Position numbers and translations under genes: made by a program
In this document: positions 17,481 to 26,124 of the stretch, piece after piece
Numbering within the stretch: position 1 is the first letter of the stretch
How the letters are laid out: each line of letters opens with the position of its first letter
Notes under the pieces: generated by a model
Told to the model about the DNA's origin: nothing
Seen by the model: only the letters and a program-made list of their open reading frames with translations
The model's database searches: none
NCBI GenBank assembly: GCA_002418285.1
Contig: DIDT01000061.1
Span: 123,967-187,966 of the forward strand
Direction: 5' to 3'
DNA: 64,000 bases
DNA from: Phycisphaerales bacterium UBA5793
GTDB lineage: Bacteria; Planctomycetota; Phycisphaerae; Phycisphaerales; UBA5793

Positions 17481-18032
17481 TTATTTTCGACCGGAGATTG
17501 CCAGTGTGCCGTTCCCGTCTCCCGCGTACCACCTTGCGGAACTCCAAGGCCACTGCGTCGGGGATTCGGCGATGCCCCGGTGAACGGGATTGGCGTGAAT
17601 GTACTCGACCTTTTCCAACCACTCGTCTGGCGTCGTGATGTTGCGGTCATAGCCTCCGCCTCGCTGCCAGAAGTGGTGCGTTCCATTCGTGGAACGAATA
17701 CGCTGCAGCACGGTCGCATCGATCTCTCGCCACCTTTGAATGACAAGGCGTGCGAATGGCCTCTTGATCGCGCTTAGGATCTGCGGGATTGTCCATTCCG
17801 GTAGCGCCGGGGTGAGCAACAGATGCACATGATCGGGCATGATGACCCATGCATGCAACGCAAAAGCACCTCGGCTCTGCACCCGGGCGATCTGGTTCAC
17901 CAGCGCGTCCTTAATGTTGTTGTTGGAGAGCAGTGGCAGTCGGTGATAGCAGGAGAACGTAAGAAACCGCGCGTTGCCTTGCAGTTCAAGCCGGCGGAGC
18001 CGTTTGCGATGTGGAGAGCGTGTATCGTTCAT
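17481..18032 (-). CDS. REP-associated tyrosine transposase (RAYT, Y1_Tnp family)
   Basis: 183-aa HUH-superfamily single-strand transposase. The metal-binding HUH motif is H68-V69-H70 in WVIMPDHVHLLL, and the catalytic Tyr is probably Y144 in EWLEKVEYIHANPVHRG, the typical RAYT YxxxNP block. A C-terminal WPWSSARWY matches the family. The ATG at 18032 is preceded by AAGGGAAG. A longer in-frame extension upstream reads through repeat DNA and is rejected. The gene sits between two copies of a 127-bp inverted-ended repeat, so it probably mobilises or maintains those elements. It appears intact. Confidence 0.92.
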   Translation of the reverse strand: MNDTRSPHRKRLRRLELQGNARFLTFSCYHRLPLLSNNNIKDALVNQIARVQSRGAFALHAWVIMPDHVHLLLTPALPEWTIPQILSAIKRPFARLVIQRWREIDATVLQRIRSTNGTHHFWQRGGGYDRNITTPDEWLEKVEYIHANPVHRGIAESPTQWPWSSARWYAGDGNGTLAISGRK

Positions 18033-18084
18033 TGCTTCCCTTGGCCGCCAGTCAGTTGCACCAATTGTTGGTCCTATTTGGTTT

Positions 18085-18211
18085 GGGTGCCATGCTTCAT
18101 CGGCTCTGCGTGAAGCATGACGGGGTGCAGGGGCGCTCGGTTGTGGAAGATGGAGGGATGCACGGGTCGCGATCGCATGCTTCGCCCGAAGCGGGTCGAA
18201 GCATGGCACCC
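18085..18211. repeat. 127-bp REP-like element, copy 2
   Basis: Second copy of the element at 17337-17463, in direct orientation and of identical length, 52 bases upstream of the transposase start. Its right half contains a long hairpin, GCTTCG-CCCG-AAG-CGGG-T-CGAAGC, that copy 1 has with one mismatch. The terminal 14-mers are identical between copies. Confidence 0.85.
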
Positions 18212-18246
18212 GTTGTTTGTCATTGCACGCTCGAACACAGCACCCG

Positions 18247-18264
18247 CCTTCGACAGGGCTCAGG
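18247..18264 (+). repeat. Interspersed CCTTCGACAGGGCTCAGG motif
   Basis: Same dispersed motif as at 3641-3657 with one added G, 35 bases past the second 127-bp element. Confidence 0.35.
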
Positions 18265-18297
18265 CCAGGGAAGCGGGATGCCGTGTGGCGCCCGCTG

Positions 18298-18606
18298 CTA
18301 GGTTGCGCCGTTTTCGATTCGATCGCAGGCGATCGTTGCGGCGTGAGCAATTTCCACCGGGGTGTCGGGGTGGTCGCGGATGGTGATGAGGGCGATCATC
18401 GCCGGAGTGTGGCGCTGCTGGCCGAGGTGATCGATGATGCGCAGCAGGGCTTTGACGTCCGTTTCGCGCTCGAGGTGCGCGATGAGTGCTTCGATGGCTT
18501 CAGGTTCGGCGCGGCGCGTGAGGTCGCTGATGGCGATGCGCCGGGCCATGGCCTGCGGCAGTTTGAGGCGGTTGATCAGGCCCCTGATGGATGGCTGGTC
18601 GGCCAC
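18298..18606 (-). CDS. Small helical-repeat-like hypothetical protein
   Basis: About 102 residues in amphipathic helices: LKLPQAMARRIAISDLTRR, AIEALIAHLERETDVKALLRIIDHLGQ and PAMIALITIRDHPDTPVEIAHAAT. The pattern resembles HEAT-like repeats, but no family is recognised. I choose a GTG at 18606, five bases after the stop of the upstream lipoprotein gene, because the longer form starting at 18717 would overlap that gene by over 100 bases and has a low-complexity N terminus. The ribosome site is weak, so expression may depend on coupling. Existence as a gene is moderately supported. Confidence 0.5.
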   Translation of the reverse strand: MADQPSIRGLINRLKLPQAMARRIAISDLTRRAEPEAIEALIAHLERETDVKALLRIIDHLGQQRHTPAMIALITIRDHPDTPVEIAHAATIACDRIENGAT

Positions 18607-18610
18607 GGTT

Positions 18611-19282
18611 TCAGCCGTCGCCGTCGGGCTTGACGGGGCGAATCGGCGTGAGTGTGCGGCGATCGGGTGATGGTGAACTCGGCTGCTCGATGGCATCGTC
18701 GAGCGCTTTGGACTCATTGGTCGACTGGTTGTTCACCGCCGGCGAGTCGGAGTCGGGAGACGTGAGTTCCATCACCGGCACACTTGAAGTGGTTGGGCCG
18801 TACTGCCCGGTGCTCTCGCGCTGGCGGATGACGCTGGCCGACCAGTGGCGCACCGAGGTGACTTTCCAACCCGTCACGTGACCTTCGAGCCGGACTTCGA
18901 CGAGCGGGCGATTGTCGGTGGTCTGGGGAACGACGACATCGACCCACGCATCTGAGCCGCGAATGCGTATCGATCGAACGTCGTAGACGGGCACGGCCGG
19001 GGCGGATTGGGACCACGCCATGGCGCCGTCGCGATTGGCGAGCACCTTGCCCCAGGTGGATTCGCCCGCTTCAACCGGCAGGCGCACGGCATAGGGCCTT
19101 TGCGGAGCGGGGTGAATGATGAGGACATAGTCGAGCGCGGCGGCAATCAGGCCGGGGGTGGGCGGCGCGTTGATCGCGTTGATGGCGATGTCTTCATTCG
19201 AGTCGGGCGGAATGTTGACGTAGGACGCGCAGCCGGTCAGCGCGAGCGTGAGCATGAAGATGGCGGGCAGTCGAAAGGTCAT
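18611..19282 (-). CDS. Putative lipoprotein of unknown function
   Basis: 223-aa protein with a lipoprotein signal peptide: MTFRLPAIFMLTLALTGC, lipobox LTGC with Cys18. The mature part has beta-rich segments (YAVRLPVEAGESTWGKVLANRD, DAWVDVVVPQTTDNRPLVEVRLEGHVTGW) followed by a proline- and serine-rich C-terminal tail. Likely attached to the inner or outer membrane on the periplasmic side. The ATG at 19282 is fixed by the signal peptide. It diverges from ubiX, with 88 bases between the starts. Confidence 0.75.
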   Translation of the reverse strand: MTFRLPAIFMLTLALTGCASYVNIPPDSNEDIAINAINAPPTPGLIAAALDYVLIIHPAPQRPYAVRLPVEAGESTWGKVLANRDGAMAWSQSAPAVPVYDVRSIRIRGSDAWVDVVVPQTTDNRPLVEVRLEGHVTGWKVTSVRHWSASVIRQRESTGQYGPTTSSVPVMELTSPDSDSPAVNNQSTNESKALDDAIEQPSSPSPDRRTLTPIRPVKPDGDG

Positions 19283-19370
19283 GATGGTGTTCCAAAGGTG
19301 GCAGGTCGGTCGTCGGGCCGAGGTGCGGCTCGGCCACATATACTATTCAACTTCAAGGGAGCGCGACCAA

Positions 19371-19964
19371 ATGCGGCGAATCGTGGTTGGAATCAGCGGG
19401 GCGAGCGGGGCGATCTATGCCCAGGGCGTGATTCGCGCCCTGATCGAAGCCGGGATCGAGGTGCATCTCGTCGTCTCGACGTATGGCCGACGGCTGCTGC
19501 GCGATGAACTTGGGATGGAGCAGATCAACCTCGAAGCGCTGGCGGGGCGAGCGGATCACGGCATCGTTCTCTACAACAACAACGACGTCGGGGCGGCGAT
19601 TGCTTCGGGTTCGTTTCGCCATGACGGGATGATCGTCGTACCCTCGTCGAGCAACGCGCTGGCTTCGATCGCCAACGGGCTGGGCGACAACCTTCTCTAT
19701 CGCGCTGCGGCGGTGACGCTGAAGGAGCGGCGCAAACTCATCGTTTGCCATCGCGAAATGCCGCTGACGCACATCGACATCGAGAACATGCATCGGCTGA
19801 GCCTGGCGGGCGCGATCATCGCGCCGGCGAATCCGGGGTGGTATTTCCTGCCGCAGAGTCCGCAGGACATTGCGGATTTTGTCGTGGCTCGGCTGCTCGA
19901 TCTGCTCGGCGTCGAGCACGCAGTGGGGCAGCGGTGGGGCGAGCAGGCGCCGGTGAACGACTAG
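19371..19964 (+). CDS. ubiX: UbiX family flavin prenyltransferase
   Basis: 197-aa flavoprotein that joins dimethylallyl phosphate to FMN to make prenylated FMN, the cofactor of UbiD decarboxylases. The N-terminal GISGASGAIYAQG, the SGSFRHDGMIVVPSSSNALASIANG block and RKLIVCHREMPLTHIDIENMHRL are diagnostic. AAGGGAG precedes the ATG at 19371. No ubiD is in the window. Its stop overlaps the stop of the convergent isomerase-like gene. Confidence 0.95.
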   Translation: MRRIVVGISGASGAIYAQGVIRALIEAGIEVHLVVSTYGRRLLRDELGMEQINLEALAGRADHGIVLYNNNDVGAAIASGSFRHDGMIVVPSSSNALASIANGLGDNLLYRAAAVTLKERRKLIVCHREMPLTHIDIENMHRLSLAGAIIAPANPGWYFLPQSPQDIADFVVARLLDLLGVEHAVGQRWGEQAPVND

Positions 19965-20947
19965 AACGCAATCTTGTTCGTAGCGACGAATTCATCAGCC
20001 AGTTCGTCGCGCACTTTTTCGAGCAGGCGCTTGGTGGCCAGCGTGCCTTCGATCTCGGAGAGGCGGTCGCCTTCGTATTCGACGCCGAGGTACTGCCGAT
20101 AGCCGGCGGCGAGGACGATGCGCATCATGCGGCGGTAGTCGGTCCTGGTCTCGTTGCCCTGCTCGTCAAAGTCGTGGCTCTTGGCGCTCACGGCCTTGGC
20201 GTAGGGCATCATCTCCTTGACGCCCTTGTAGCGGTCGTACCAGAACTTTGGGTCGTCCTGTTTGGACCAGTCGAGGCAGAAGTTGCCGAAGTCGGGCAGC
20301 GTGCCGCAGCGCGGGTGGTTGACCATTTTCATTACGCCGGAGAGCCACTGGCCGTTGGATGAGAGGCCGCCGTGGTTCTCGACGATGACGTTGAGTCCGA
20401 GCGGCGCGGCGTAGGCGACGAGGCGCGACAGGCCATCAGCGGCGCGCTGCTGCTGTTCTTCCCACGTGCCGCTGGATGCGGCGTTGACGCGGATGCTGTG
20501 GCAGCCGAGCGTTTTGGCGGCGTCGGCCCAGGGCTTGTGGTTGTTGATGGCCTTGGTGCGTTCTTTTTCGTCGGCGTGGCCCAGATCTCCTTCGCCATCG
20601 CACATGATCAGCATGCTGCGGACGCCTTCGTCCTTGCAGCGGCGATCGAGCTGGGCGATGTAGACGGCATCGCGGGCCTTGTCCTTGAAGAACTGGTTGA
20701 CGTATTCGACGGCGTGGATGTCAAAGGTCTTCTTCGCGTACGCGGGGAAATCGAGGTTGTCGAGCTGGCCGGACTGGAGCATGCGATGAAGCGACCATTG
20801 CGCCAGCGAGATGTCGAAGAGGGGTTTGTCTGCGTTCATAGCGTTGGACTTCTCTGTGCTCGCGCACGCGGGAAGCAGGGAGCCGGCGAGCAGTGCGGCG
20901 GAGCTGGCGAGGAAGTGACGACGGGAGTGATCGTGTTGTGTGTTCAT
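19961..20947 (-). CDS. Tat-exported sugar phosphate isomerase/epimerase-like protein
   Basis: 328-aa AP-endonuclease-2-fold TIM barrel protein. The N terminus RRHFLASSAALLAGSLLPAC carries a twin-arginine motif and a Cys in lipobox position, so it is probably exported folded. The barrel contains NVIVENHGG, GTLPDFGNFC and VSAKSHDFDEQG, metal-site blocks typical of xylose-isomerase-like proteins. Planctomycetes have many such exported paralogues of unknown substrate (family knowledge). The ATG at 20947 is set by the signal sequence. Confidence 0.82.
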   Translation of the reverse strand: MNTQHDHSRRHFLASSAALLAGSLLPACASTEKSNAMNADKPLFDISLAQWSLHRMLQSGQLDNLDFPAYAKKTFDIHAVEYVNQFFKDKARDAVYIAQLDRRCKDEGVRSMLIMCDGEGDLGHADEKERTKAINNHKPWADAAKTLGCHSIRVNAASSGTWEEQQQRAADGLSRLVAYAAPLGLNVIVENHGGLSSNGQWLSGVMKMVNHPRCGTLPDFGNFCLDWSKQDDPKFWYDRYKGVKEMMPYAKAVSAKSHDFDEQGNETRTDYRRMMRIVLAAGYRQYLGVEYEGDRLSEIEGTLATKRLLEKVRDELADEFVATNKIAF

Positions 20948-21050
20948 CGGAATCTTCCTCGCTTGGGCGTCGGGCTGGTGTGGGTTGTGCGGAGACCCGT
21001 GCAACTCCTCGCTTATGCTTCGGGCTCGCTCTGGCGCCTTGCTTGATGGT

Positions 21051-23888
21051 TCATTTGCTCGCGCTGAGGACGCCGTCGGCGAAGCCGCGGGCGCGCTCGA
21101 GTGCGTCGTGGATCTTGTCCGGTTCTTTGCCGCCGGCCTGGGCCATGTCGGGTCGTCCGCCGCCCTTGCCGCCGCAGACGCTGGCGACTTCGCGCACCCA
21201 GTCGCCGGCCTTGAGGCCGCGCTTGATCATGGGTTCGGGGACGATGGCGATGATCGCGACCTTGCTGTCTTCGGGATTGGGGGAAGCGAGCAGAATCGCG
21301 CGGTCGCCGTGGTGGGAGCGCACGACGTCGGCAGCGGTGCGCAGCGACTCGGCATTAGCGTTCGGGATCTCTGCGACGATGACGAGTTCATCGCCGGCGC
21401 GCTGAGCGATCTCTTTCGCGTGATCGACGATGGCCTGCTGGTCGACCCTGGCGGCCTGCTTGCGCATGGCCTTGAGCTTCTCGAGCCACTGTTCGAGTTC
21501 GCCGCGCAGACGCACGCGATCGACAAGCGGCACGTTCGAGTCGTTGAGGCGCTCGGCGACTTCGCTGACTTCGAGCGGCAGGCGCTGGGCGGGCATCGAT
21601 TCAAGTTCGCGGATCTGGTTCTCGATCTGGCCGGCGATGCCGTGGGCCTCGGTCGCGGCGGCGCCGGTGAGGGCGGTGATGCGGCGAACGCCTTTGGCGA
21701 CGGCCTCTTCGCTGAGGATGGCGAAGTCGCCGATCTCCCTGGTGCTGGCCACGTGCGTGCCGCCGCAGAACTCGATGGAATAGTCGCGCCATTGGGGGGA
21801 GTCAGGCGCGTCGAGCAGTTTGTCGACGGGCACGCCGATGCTGACGACGCGCACGGGATCGGGGTAGCGCTCGCCGAACACGGCGCGCAGGCCGGTGATC
21901 TTGCGAGCGGTTTCGAGCGCGGTCGGCATGGCGAAGACTTCGAGATTGCGGTCGATCGTTGCCTTGACGTGTCTGGTGACTTGTTCGATCTGTTCGGTTG
22001 TGACGCCGGCGTTGCTGGTGAAGTCGAAGCGCAGGCGGTCGGGGGCAACGAGCGAGCCTTTCTGGTCGGCGTCGGCCTTGAGCGTCTCGCGCAGGGCGAG
22101 GTTGAGCAGGTGAGTGCCGGTGTGGTTGGCGCGGACCTTGTTGCGGTGGCTGTTGCTCACGTCGAGTTCGATGGAGTCGTTGAGATTGAGCTTGCCGCGC
22201 GTGGCCCGGCCGATGTGCAGCACGTAGCCGCCGTAGACCTGGGTATCGACGACGTCGAACTCGGAGCGGTTGTTATCGAAGATGCGCCCGGTGTCGCCGA
22301 CCTGGCCGCCCATCTCGGCGTAGAAGTTGGTGCGGTTGGTGATGATGCCGAGGTATTCAGGTGAGCCGGCGGCGTGGGTGTGGTTGTCGAAGTCGGTGCC
22401 GTTCCAGATGGCTTTGATGCGGGCGCTGATGGAGCGGCCGTGGAACTTGTCCACGTCTTCGGTCGGGTCGACGCCCATGTGCTTGAGGCGGGCGATGGCG
22501 TCGCCGGTAAGGGCGATCTGTGCGCCGCTCTTGCCTTTGGTGGCGCCGGCGCGGGCCGTTTCGCGGGCCTGCTCCATGAGTTTGCTGTAGCCTTCAAGAT
22601 CGACATCCATGCCGCGCTCGATGGCCATCTGCTCGGTGAGGTCGATGGGGAAGCCGTAGGTGTCGTGGAGTTTGAACGCGTCGTCGGCGGCGATGGTCTT
22701 GAGATTCTGTGATTGGGCGCGGTAGAGCGCATCGGAGAAGAGTTCGAGGCCGCGATCGAGCGTGCGGCCGAATGATTCTTCTTCTTCGAGGATGATGCCG
22801 GCGACGTGTCGCGGGTTCTTGCGAAGTTCGGGGAAGGCATCGCCCATCGCATCGACCACAGCGGGCACGAGATGATGCAGCAGCGGCCCCTGCACGCCGA
22901 GGCGCTGGCGGGCAAAGCGGGCGGCGCGGCGGAGGATGCGCCGCAGGACGTAGCCGCGCCCTTCGTTGCCGGGCACCGCGCCGTCGGTGATGGCGAAGGT
23001 GAGGCAGCGGATGTGATCGGCGATGACGCGATAGGCGATGTCCGTCGGATCATCGAGGCGACCGCGATAGGCGGCGGCGCCGCTGCGCTGCTCAATCGCC
23101 TGGAAGATGGGAATCCACAGATCGATGTCGTAGTTGCTCGCACGGTTCTGGAGCACGCGGCAGATGCGCTCGAAGCCCATGCCGGTGTCGACGTGCTTGG
23201 CGGGCAGGGGGCTGAGTTTGCCGTCATCGGCGCGGTTGAACTGGATGAAGACGAGATTCCAGATCTCGATCATCTCCTCGCGGCCGAGGTTGACGAGTTG
23301 GCCCGCCGAGCAGTCGGGCGTCATGTCGTAGTGGATCTCGGTGCACGGGCCGCACGGGCCGGTGTCGCCCATTTCCCAGAAGTTGTCTTTGCGACCCCAG
23401 CGGCTGACGTGGCTCGGGTCGATGTCGGTGACTTGCTTCCAGAGTTGTTCGGCTTCGGTGTCGGCGGGCAGGCCGTCTGTTTCGTCGCCGGCGAAGACGG
23501 TGGCGTAGAGGCGGTTCTTGTCGAGTCCCCAGACTTCGGTAAGCAGTTGCCACGCCCACGCGATGGCTTCCTTCTTGAAGTAGTCGCCGAACGACCAGTT
23601 GCCGAGCATTTCGAAGAAGGTGTGGTGATAGGTGTCGCGGCCGACGTCGTCGAGGTCGTTGTGCTTGCCGCCGGCGCGGATGCACTTCTGGGTGTCGACG
23701 GCGCGGGAGTAGGAGCGGGAGCCGGTGCCGAGGAAGACATCCTTGAACTGATTCATGCCGGCGTTGGTGAACAGGAGCGTCGGGTCGTCATGTGGGACGA
23801 CGGGCGAGGAGTGCACGGTGGTGTGGCCGTGGCGCTGCTCGAAGAACTCGATGAACTGGCGGCGAATGTCTGAAGCCTGGCGTGACAT
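21051..23888 (-). CDS. alaS: Alanyl-tRNA synthetase
   Basis: 945-aa class II synthetase that charges tRNA-Ala. The aminoacylation core starts RRQFIEFFEQRHGHTTVHSSPVVPHDDPTLLFTNAGMNQFKD, and the editing domain has the HxxxH zinc site (ANHTGTHLLN) and CGGTHVAST. The C-Ala domain ends GGKGGGRPDMAQAGG, the typical DHHA1-like tail. Length is slightly above the common 870-880. The ATG at 23888 begins SRQASDIRRQF, in register with homologues; a 21-codon upstream extension is not supported. Confidence 0.97.
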   Translation of the reverse strand: MSRQASDIRRQFIEFFEQRHGHTTVHSSPVVPHDDPTLLFTNAGMNQFKDVFLGTGSRSYSRAVDTQKCIRAGGKHNDLDDVGRDTYHHTFFEMLGNWSFGDYFKKEAIAWAWQLLTEVWGLDKNRLYATVFAGDETDGLPADTEAEQLWKQVTDIDPSHVSRWGRKDNFWEMGDTGPCGPCTEIHYDMTPDCSAGQLVNLGREEMIEIWNLVFIQFNRADDGKLSPLPAKHVDTGMGFERICRVLQNRASNYDIDLWIPIFQAIEQRSGAAAYRGRLDDPTDIAYRVIADHIRCLTFAITDGAVPGNEGRGYVLRRILRRAARFARQRLGVQGPLLHHLVPAVVDAMGDAFPELRKNPRHVAGIILEEEESFGRTLDRGLELFSDALYRAQSQNLKTIAADDAFKLHDTYGFPIDLTEQMAIERGMDVDLEGYSKLMEQARETARAGATKGKSGAQIALTGDAIARLKHMGVDPTEDVDKFHGRSISARIKAIWNGTDFDNHTHAAGSPEYLGIITNRTNFYAEMGGQVGDTGRIFDNNRSEFDVVDTQVYGGYVLHIGRATRGKLNLNDSIELDVSNSHRNKVRANHTGTHLLNLALRETLKADADQKGSLVAPDRLRFDFTSNAGVTTEQIEQVTRHVKATIDRNLEVFAMPTALETARKITGLRAVFGERYPDPVRVVSIGVPVDKLLDAPDSPQWRDYSIEFCGGTHVASTREIGDFAILSEEAVAKGVRRITALTGAAATEAHGIAGQIENQIRELESMPAQRLPLEVSEVAERLNDSNVPLVDRVRLRGELEQWLEKLKAMRKQAARVDQQAIVDHAKEIAQRAGDELVIVAEIPNANAESLRTAADVVRSHHGDRAILLASPNPEDSKVAIIAIVPEPMIKRGLKAGDWVREVASVCGGKGGGRPDMAQAGGKEPDKIHDALERARGFADGVLSASK

Positions 23889-24014
23889 GTCTTCTCCGGC
23901 CCGAAAAGCGGCGGGTTCGTACCATCGTGTAAGCGGCGGGCGGGCGCGCAAGCGGCCGGAAATCCCGCGGTAGAGCGAATCGTAACACCCTGTGGGAGCA
24001 ATTCCGAAGCGACC

Positions 24015-24452
24015 ATGACCTGGCCCCCGACAAGACCGGTGCGGAAGCGGTTGTTTGGGGTTGTGTTTTTGCTGGTTTGGGTGGGGGGGATGTACTTCGT
24101 CTGGGGAAGAGCGAGCGAATTCGTTGCCGAAGAAGGGAACTTCGGACTGGTGTCCGGATGGGGCAACACAACTTACGGATGGAGTGGCTGGCTGGTGCGG
24201 CCAATCCAGTACGAGGAGACAGCACCGGGGAACACTGTCTATGGGGTGAGTTCCTTCAAAGTTCAGTCGTATGGCCTGATGAAGGCGCTAGCCGCTTCGG
24301 GCGTGCTCGCTCTGCTGCTAGTTGTCAGTTGGCGGGTGCTAATTGGAAAACCAGACCCTTCGGTGCGCACGTGCGATCACTGCGACTACGACTTGCGCGG
24401 ATTGACGTCATCACGCTGCCCGGAGTGTGGCGCGGAGTTTGTCGCACCATGA
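24015..24452 (+). CDS. Zinc-ribbon membrane protein, paralogue 1
   Basis: 145-aa protein with two membrane helices (about residues 12-30 and 91-112) and a C-terminal zinc ribbon, CDHCDYDLRGLTSSRCPECG (about 121-140). This architecture is common in planctomycetes and of unknown role. The first 80 bases are about 95% identical to those of the next gene, which starts inside its stop codon (ATGA). After that the two proteins diverge strongly. Confidence 0.78.
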   Translation: MTWPPTRPVRKRLFGVVFLLVWVGGMYFVWGRASEFVAEEGNFGLVSGWGNTTYGWSGWLVRPIQYEETAPGNTVYGVSSFKVQSYGLMKALAASGVLALLLVVSWRVLIGKPDPSVRTCDHCDYDLRGLTSSRCPECGAEFVAP

Positions 24453-24871
24453 CCTGGCCCCCGACGAGACCGGTGCGGAAGCGGTTGTTTGGCGTGGTGT
24501 TTTTGCTGGTTTGGTTGGGGGGGATGTACTTGTGCTGGGGGTGGCCGCTATCGCCGCTCGGGTGGGATCCCAATCCGGATGGAACGCTGGGCTACGAGTA
24601 TTCGAAGTTTGGGTTTACGGGCTGGCTTTCGCGCGAAACCATCTGGAGCCAGCTGCCTGTAAGTTATGCTGACACTTCCTTTCAAGTTGAGCCGCGCGGT
24701 TTGGTCACGGCGCTGATCATGACGGCTATGTCGAGTCTGATTCTCTACGTTGGTTGGCGCGCGGCGGTTGGCGGGTTCGCCTGTGCGCGCGGCACGTGTG
24801 ACGGTTGCGGGTATGACTTGCGCGCGTTGAGTGCAACGCGGTGTCCGGAGTGCGGGGAGGAGCGGCACTGA
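24449..24871 (+). CDS. Zinc-ribbon membrane protein, paralogue 2
   Basis: 140-aa tandem relative of the preceding gene with the same start MTWPPTRPVRKRLFG, two helices and a C-terminal CDGCGYDLRALSATRCPECG ribbon. The ATG overlaps the upstream stop, so the pair is translationally coupled. The extracytoplasmic middle differs completely from paralogue 1, suggesting duplication followed by fast divergence or exchange of the central part. An inverted repeat begins two bases after its stop codon. Confidence 0.78.
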   Translation: MTWPPTRPVRKRLFGVVFLLVWLGGMYLCWGWPLSPLGWDPNPDGTLGYEYSKFGFTGWLSRETIWSQLPVSYADTSFQVEPRGLVTALIMTAMSSLILYVGWRAAVGGFACARGTCDGCGYDLRALSATRCPECGEERH

Positions 24872-24872
24872 T

Positions 24873-24962
24873 CCGAGCCCCGACCGTGAGGAAGGGGTTT
24901 GGAGATTCGAGCGCGTGGTGAGCGCCCCATCCGCAGGACCCTCCCTTACGGTCGGGGCTCGG
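24873..24962. repeat. Inverted repeat with 19-bp arms beside the second transposase-like gene
   Basis: Left arm CCGAGCCCCGACCGTGAGG (24873-24891) and right arm CCTTACGGTCGGGGCTCGG (24944-24962) pair with one mismatch around a 52-base centre. A diverged copy of the right arm lies past the transposase-like gene at 25598-25616. The right arm ends 24 bases before the gene start. Confidence 0.8.
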
Positions 24963-24986
24963 TTCCGGGGGAACCGAGTTGACTCG

Positions 24987-25544
24987 ATGGGGCAATCCGA
25001 CGACGATGCGTTCGTGGCTGAGCGGCGGATCAACTCACAACCTCTTGCGTACTCCATCACGTTTCACACGTTTGGGACTTGGCTACACGGCGAAGAGTCG
25101 GGTTCGGTTGACGACACGCACAATCGGCCGGGGACACCATTTGTGCCTCCCAGCGAGCCTCGGAGACGATTTGAGCGAGATCGAATGAAACAGTCGGCGA
25201 TCGCACTTGATCCGGCACAGCGTGGTGTCGTCGATCGCACTGTTCGCGAGGTCTGCACTCATCGAGGATGGCGTCTCCAAGCGCTAAATGTGCGCAGCAC
25301 GCATGTTCACGTAGTTGTGTCCGGCGCTGCCACACCCGAACGCATGATGAATGACTTCAAATCGTGGGGCACGCGTCGCTTGCGGGAACAGGGCCTTGTC
25401 TCGGGGGATGCCACGACGTGGACCCGGCATGGCAGCACTCGCTACCTGTGGGATGAAGATTCGGTGCATGCCGCTTGTGATTACACGCTGAATCGTCAGG
25501 ATGGGATGCCGGCGATGGATGATTCATCCAAACCTCGGCAATGA
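24987..25544 (+). CDS. HUH transposase-like protein (Y1_Tnp-like)
   Basis: 185-aa protein with an IS200/RAYT-type core. YSITFHTFGTWLHG opens the domain, HUH is H106-V107-H108 in NVRSTHVHVVV, and the candidate catalytic Tyr is Y166 in ACDYTLNRQ. The RGWRLQALNVRSTHVHV and TRYLWDEDSVHAACDY blocks are typical of small transposase-like proteins of this branch. The YxxxNP motif of classical RAYTs is absent, so it belongs to another subgroup. The ATG at 24987 follows the inverted repeat directly. Whether it is active cannot be told. Confidence 0.75.
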   Translation: MGQSDDDAFVAERRINSQPLAYSITFHTFGTWLHGEESGSVDDTHNRPGTPFVPPSEPRRRFERDRMKQSAIALDPAQRGVVDRTVREVCTHRGWRLQALNVRSTHVHVVVSGAATPERMMNDFKSWGTRRLREQGLVSGDATTWTRHGSTRYLWDEDSVHAACDYTLNRQDGMPAMDDSSKPRQ

Positions 25545-25597
25545 GCGAAGGTCTGTGAGGGAGACGTACTGGATGTGGTCGATTGTCCAACACCCTT

Positions 25598-25616
25598 CCT
25601 GACGATCGGGGCTCGG
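25598..25616. repeat. Diverged copy of the transposase-associated arm
   Basis: CCTGACGATCGGGGCTCGG matches the arm at 24944-24962 at 17 of 19 positions, in the same orientation, about 50 bases past the transposase-like gene. It suggests that the gene and its repeats form one insertion within the zinc-ribbon gene cluster. Confidence 0.7.
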
Positions 25617-25647
25617 ATCAGCGATCCGCTGCGCTTAGGATTCATCA

Positions 25648-26124
25648 ATGCCCTACCTCTGGACGAGACCGCGGCGGAAGCGTGCGTATGGGATCACGAT
25701 CTGGCTGCTGTGGGCAGCGCTGACGCTGGTTCTCTGGGGCGCGACGCGCGAGTCGTGGCTGTCGTACAGCGAAGTGCCGCTGCTCAAGAACCTGCCGGGT
25801 GTCAATGGCAATGTGGGGCGGCTGACGACGGTCGTCGGTCTGCAGAGTTATCTTACGATCGATCGCGACCAGGTTGATCCGACTGGTGCGGTGGTTACGG
25901 GCGCACAGCCGAGTGAACGGTGGAACTGGGACGTCGCTGCGCTCGTATGGAGCATTGCCTACACGCTCGTCGGTGCGCTGGTGACCTATCTGGTTATTCG
26001 ATTCCTGGTTGCAAGCGGCCGACTCAAGGGGCTGTGTGATGAGTGCGGCTACGACCTGACAGCGCTCGAGTCGGAGCGTTGTCCGGAGTGCGGGACGGTG
26101 GCCACAATGAGCAGAAGCAACTGA
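25648..26124 (+). CDS. Zinc-ribbon membrane protein, paralogue 3
   Basis: 158-aa relative of the two proteins before the transposase-like gene. It starts MPYLWTRPRRKRAYG, has helices at about residues 14-30 and 96-120 and ends with a CDECGYDLTALESERCPECG ribbon. The extracytoplasmic region is different again. The TGA at its end overlaps the ATG of the next gene by one base (TGATG), which suggests coupling. Confidence 0.75.
   Translation: MPYLWTRPRRKRAYGITIWLLWAALTLVLWGATRESWLSYSEVPLLKNLPGVNGNVGRLTTVVGLQSYLTIDRDQVDPTGAVVTGAQPSERWNWDVAALVWSIAYTLVGALVTYLVIRFLVASGRLKGLCDECGYDLTALESERCPECGTVATMSRSN

Noticed and set aside
18607..18717. Longer N terminus for the small helical protein at 18298
   Set aside because: It would overlap the lipoprotein gene by over 100 bases in another frame and consists of low-complexity Ser/Pro/Arg-rich sequence.
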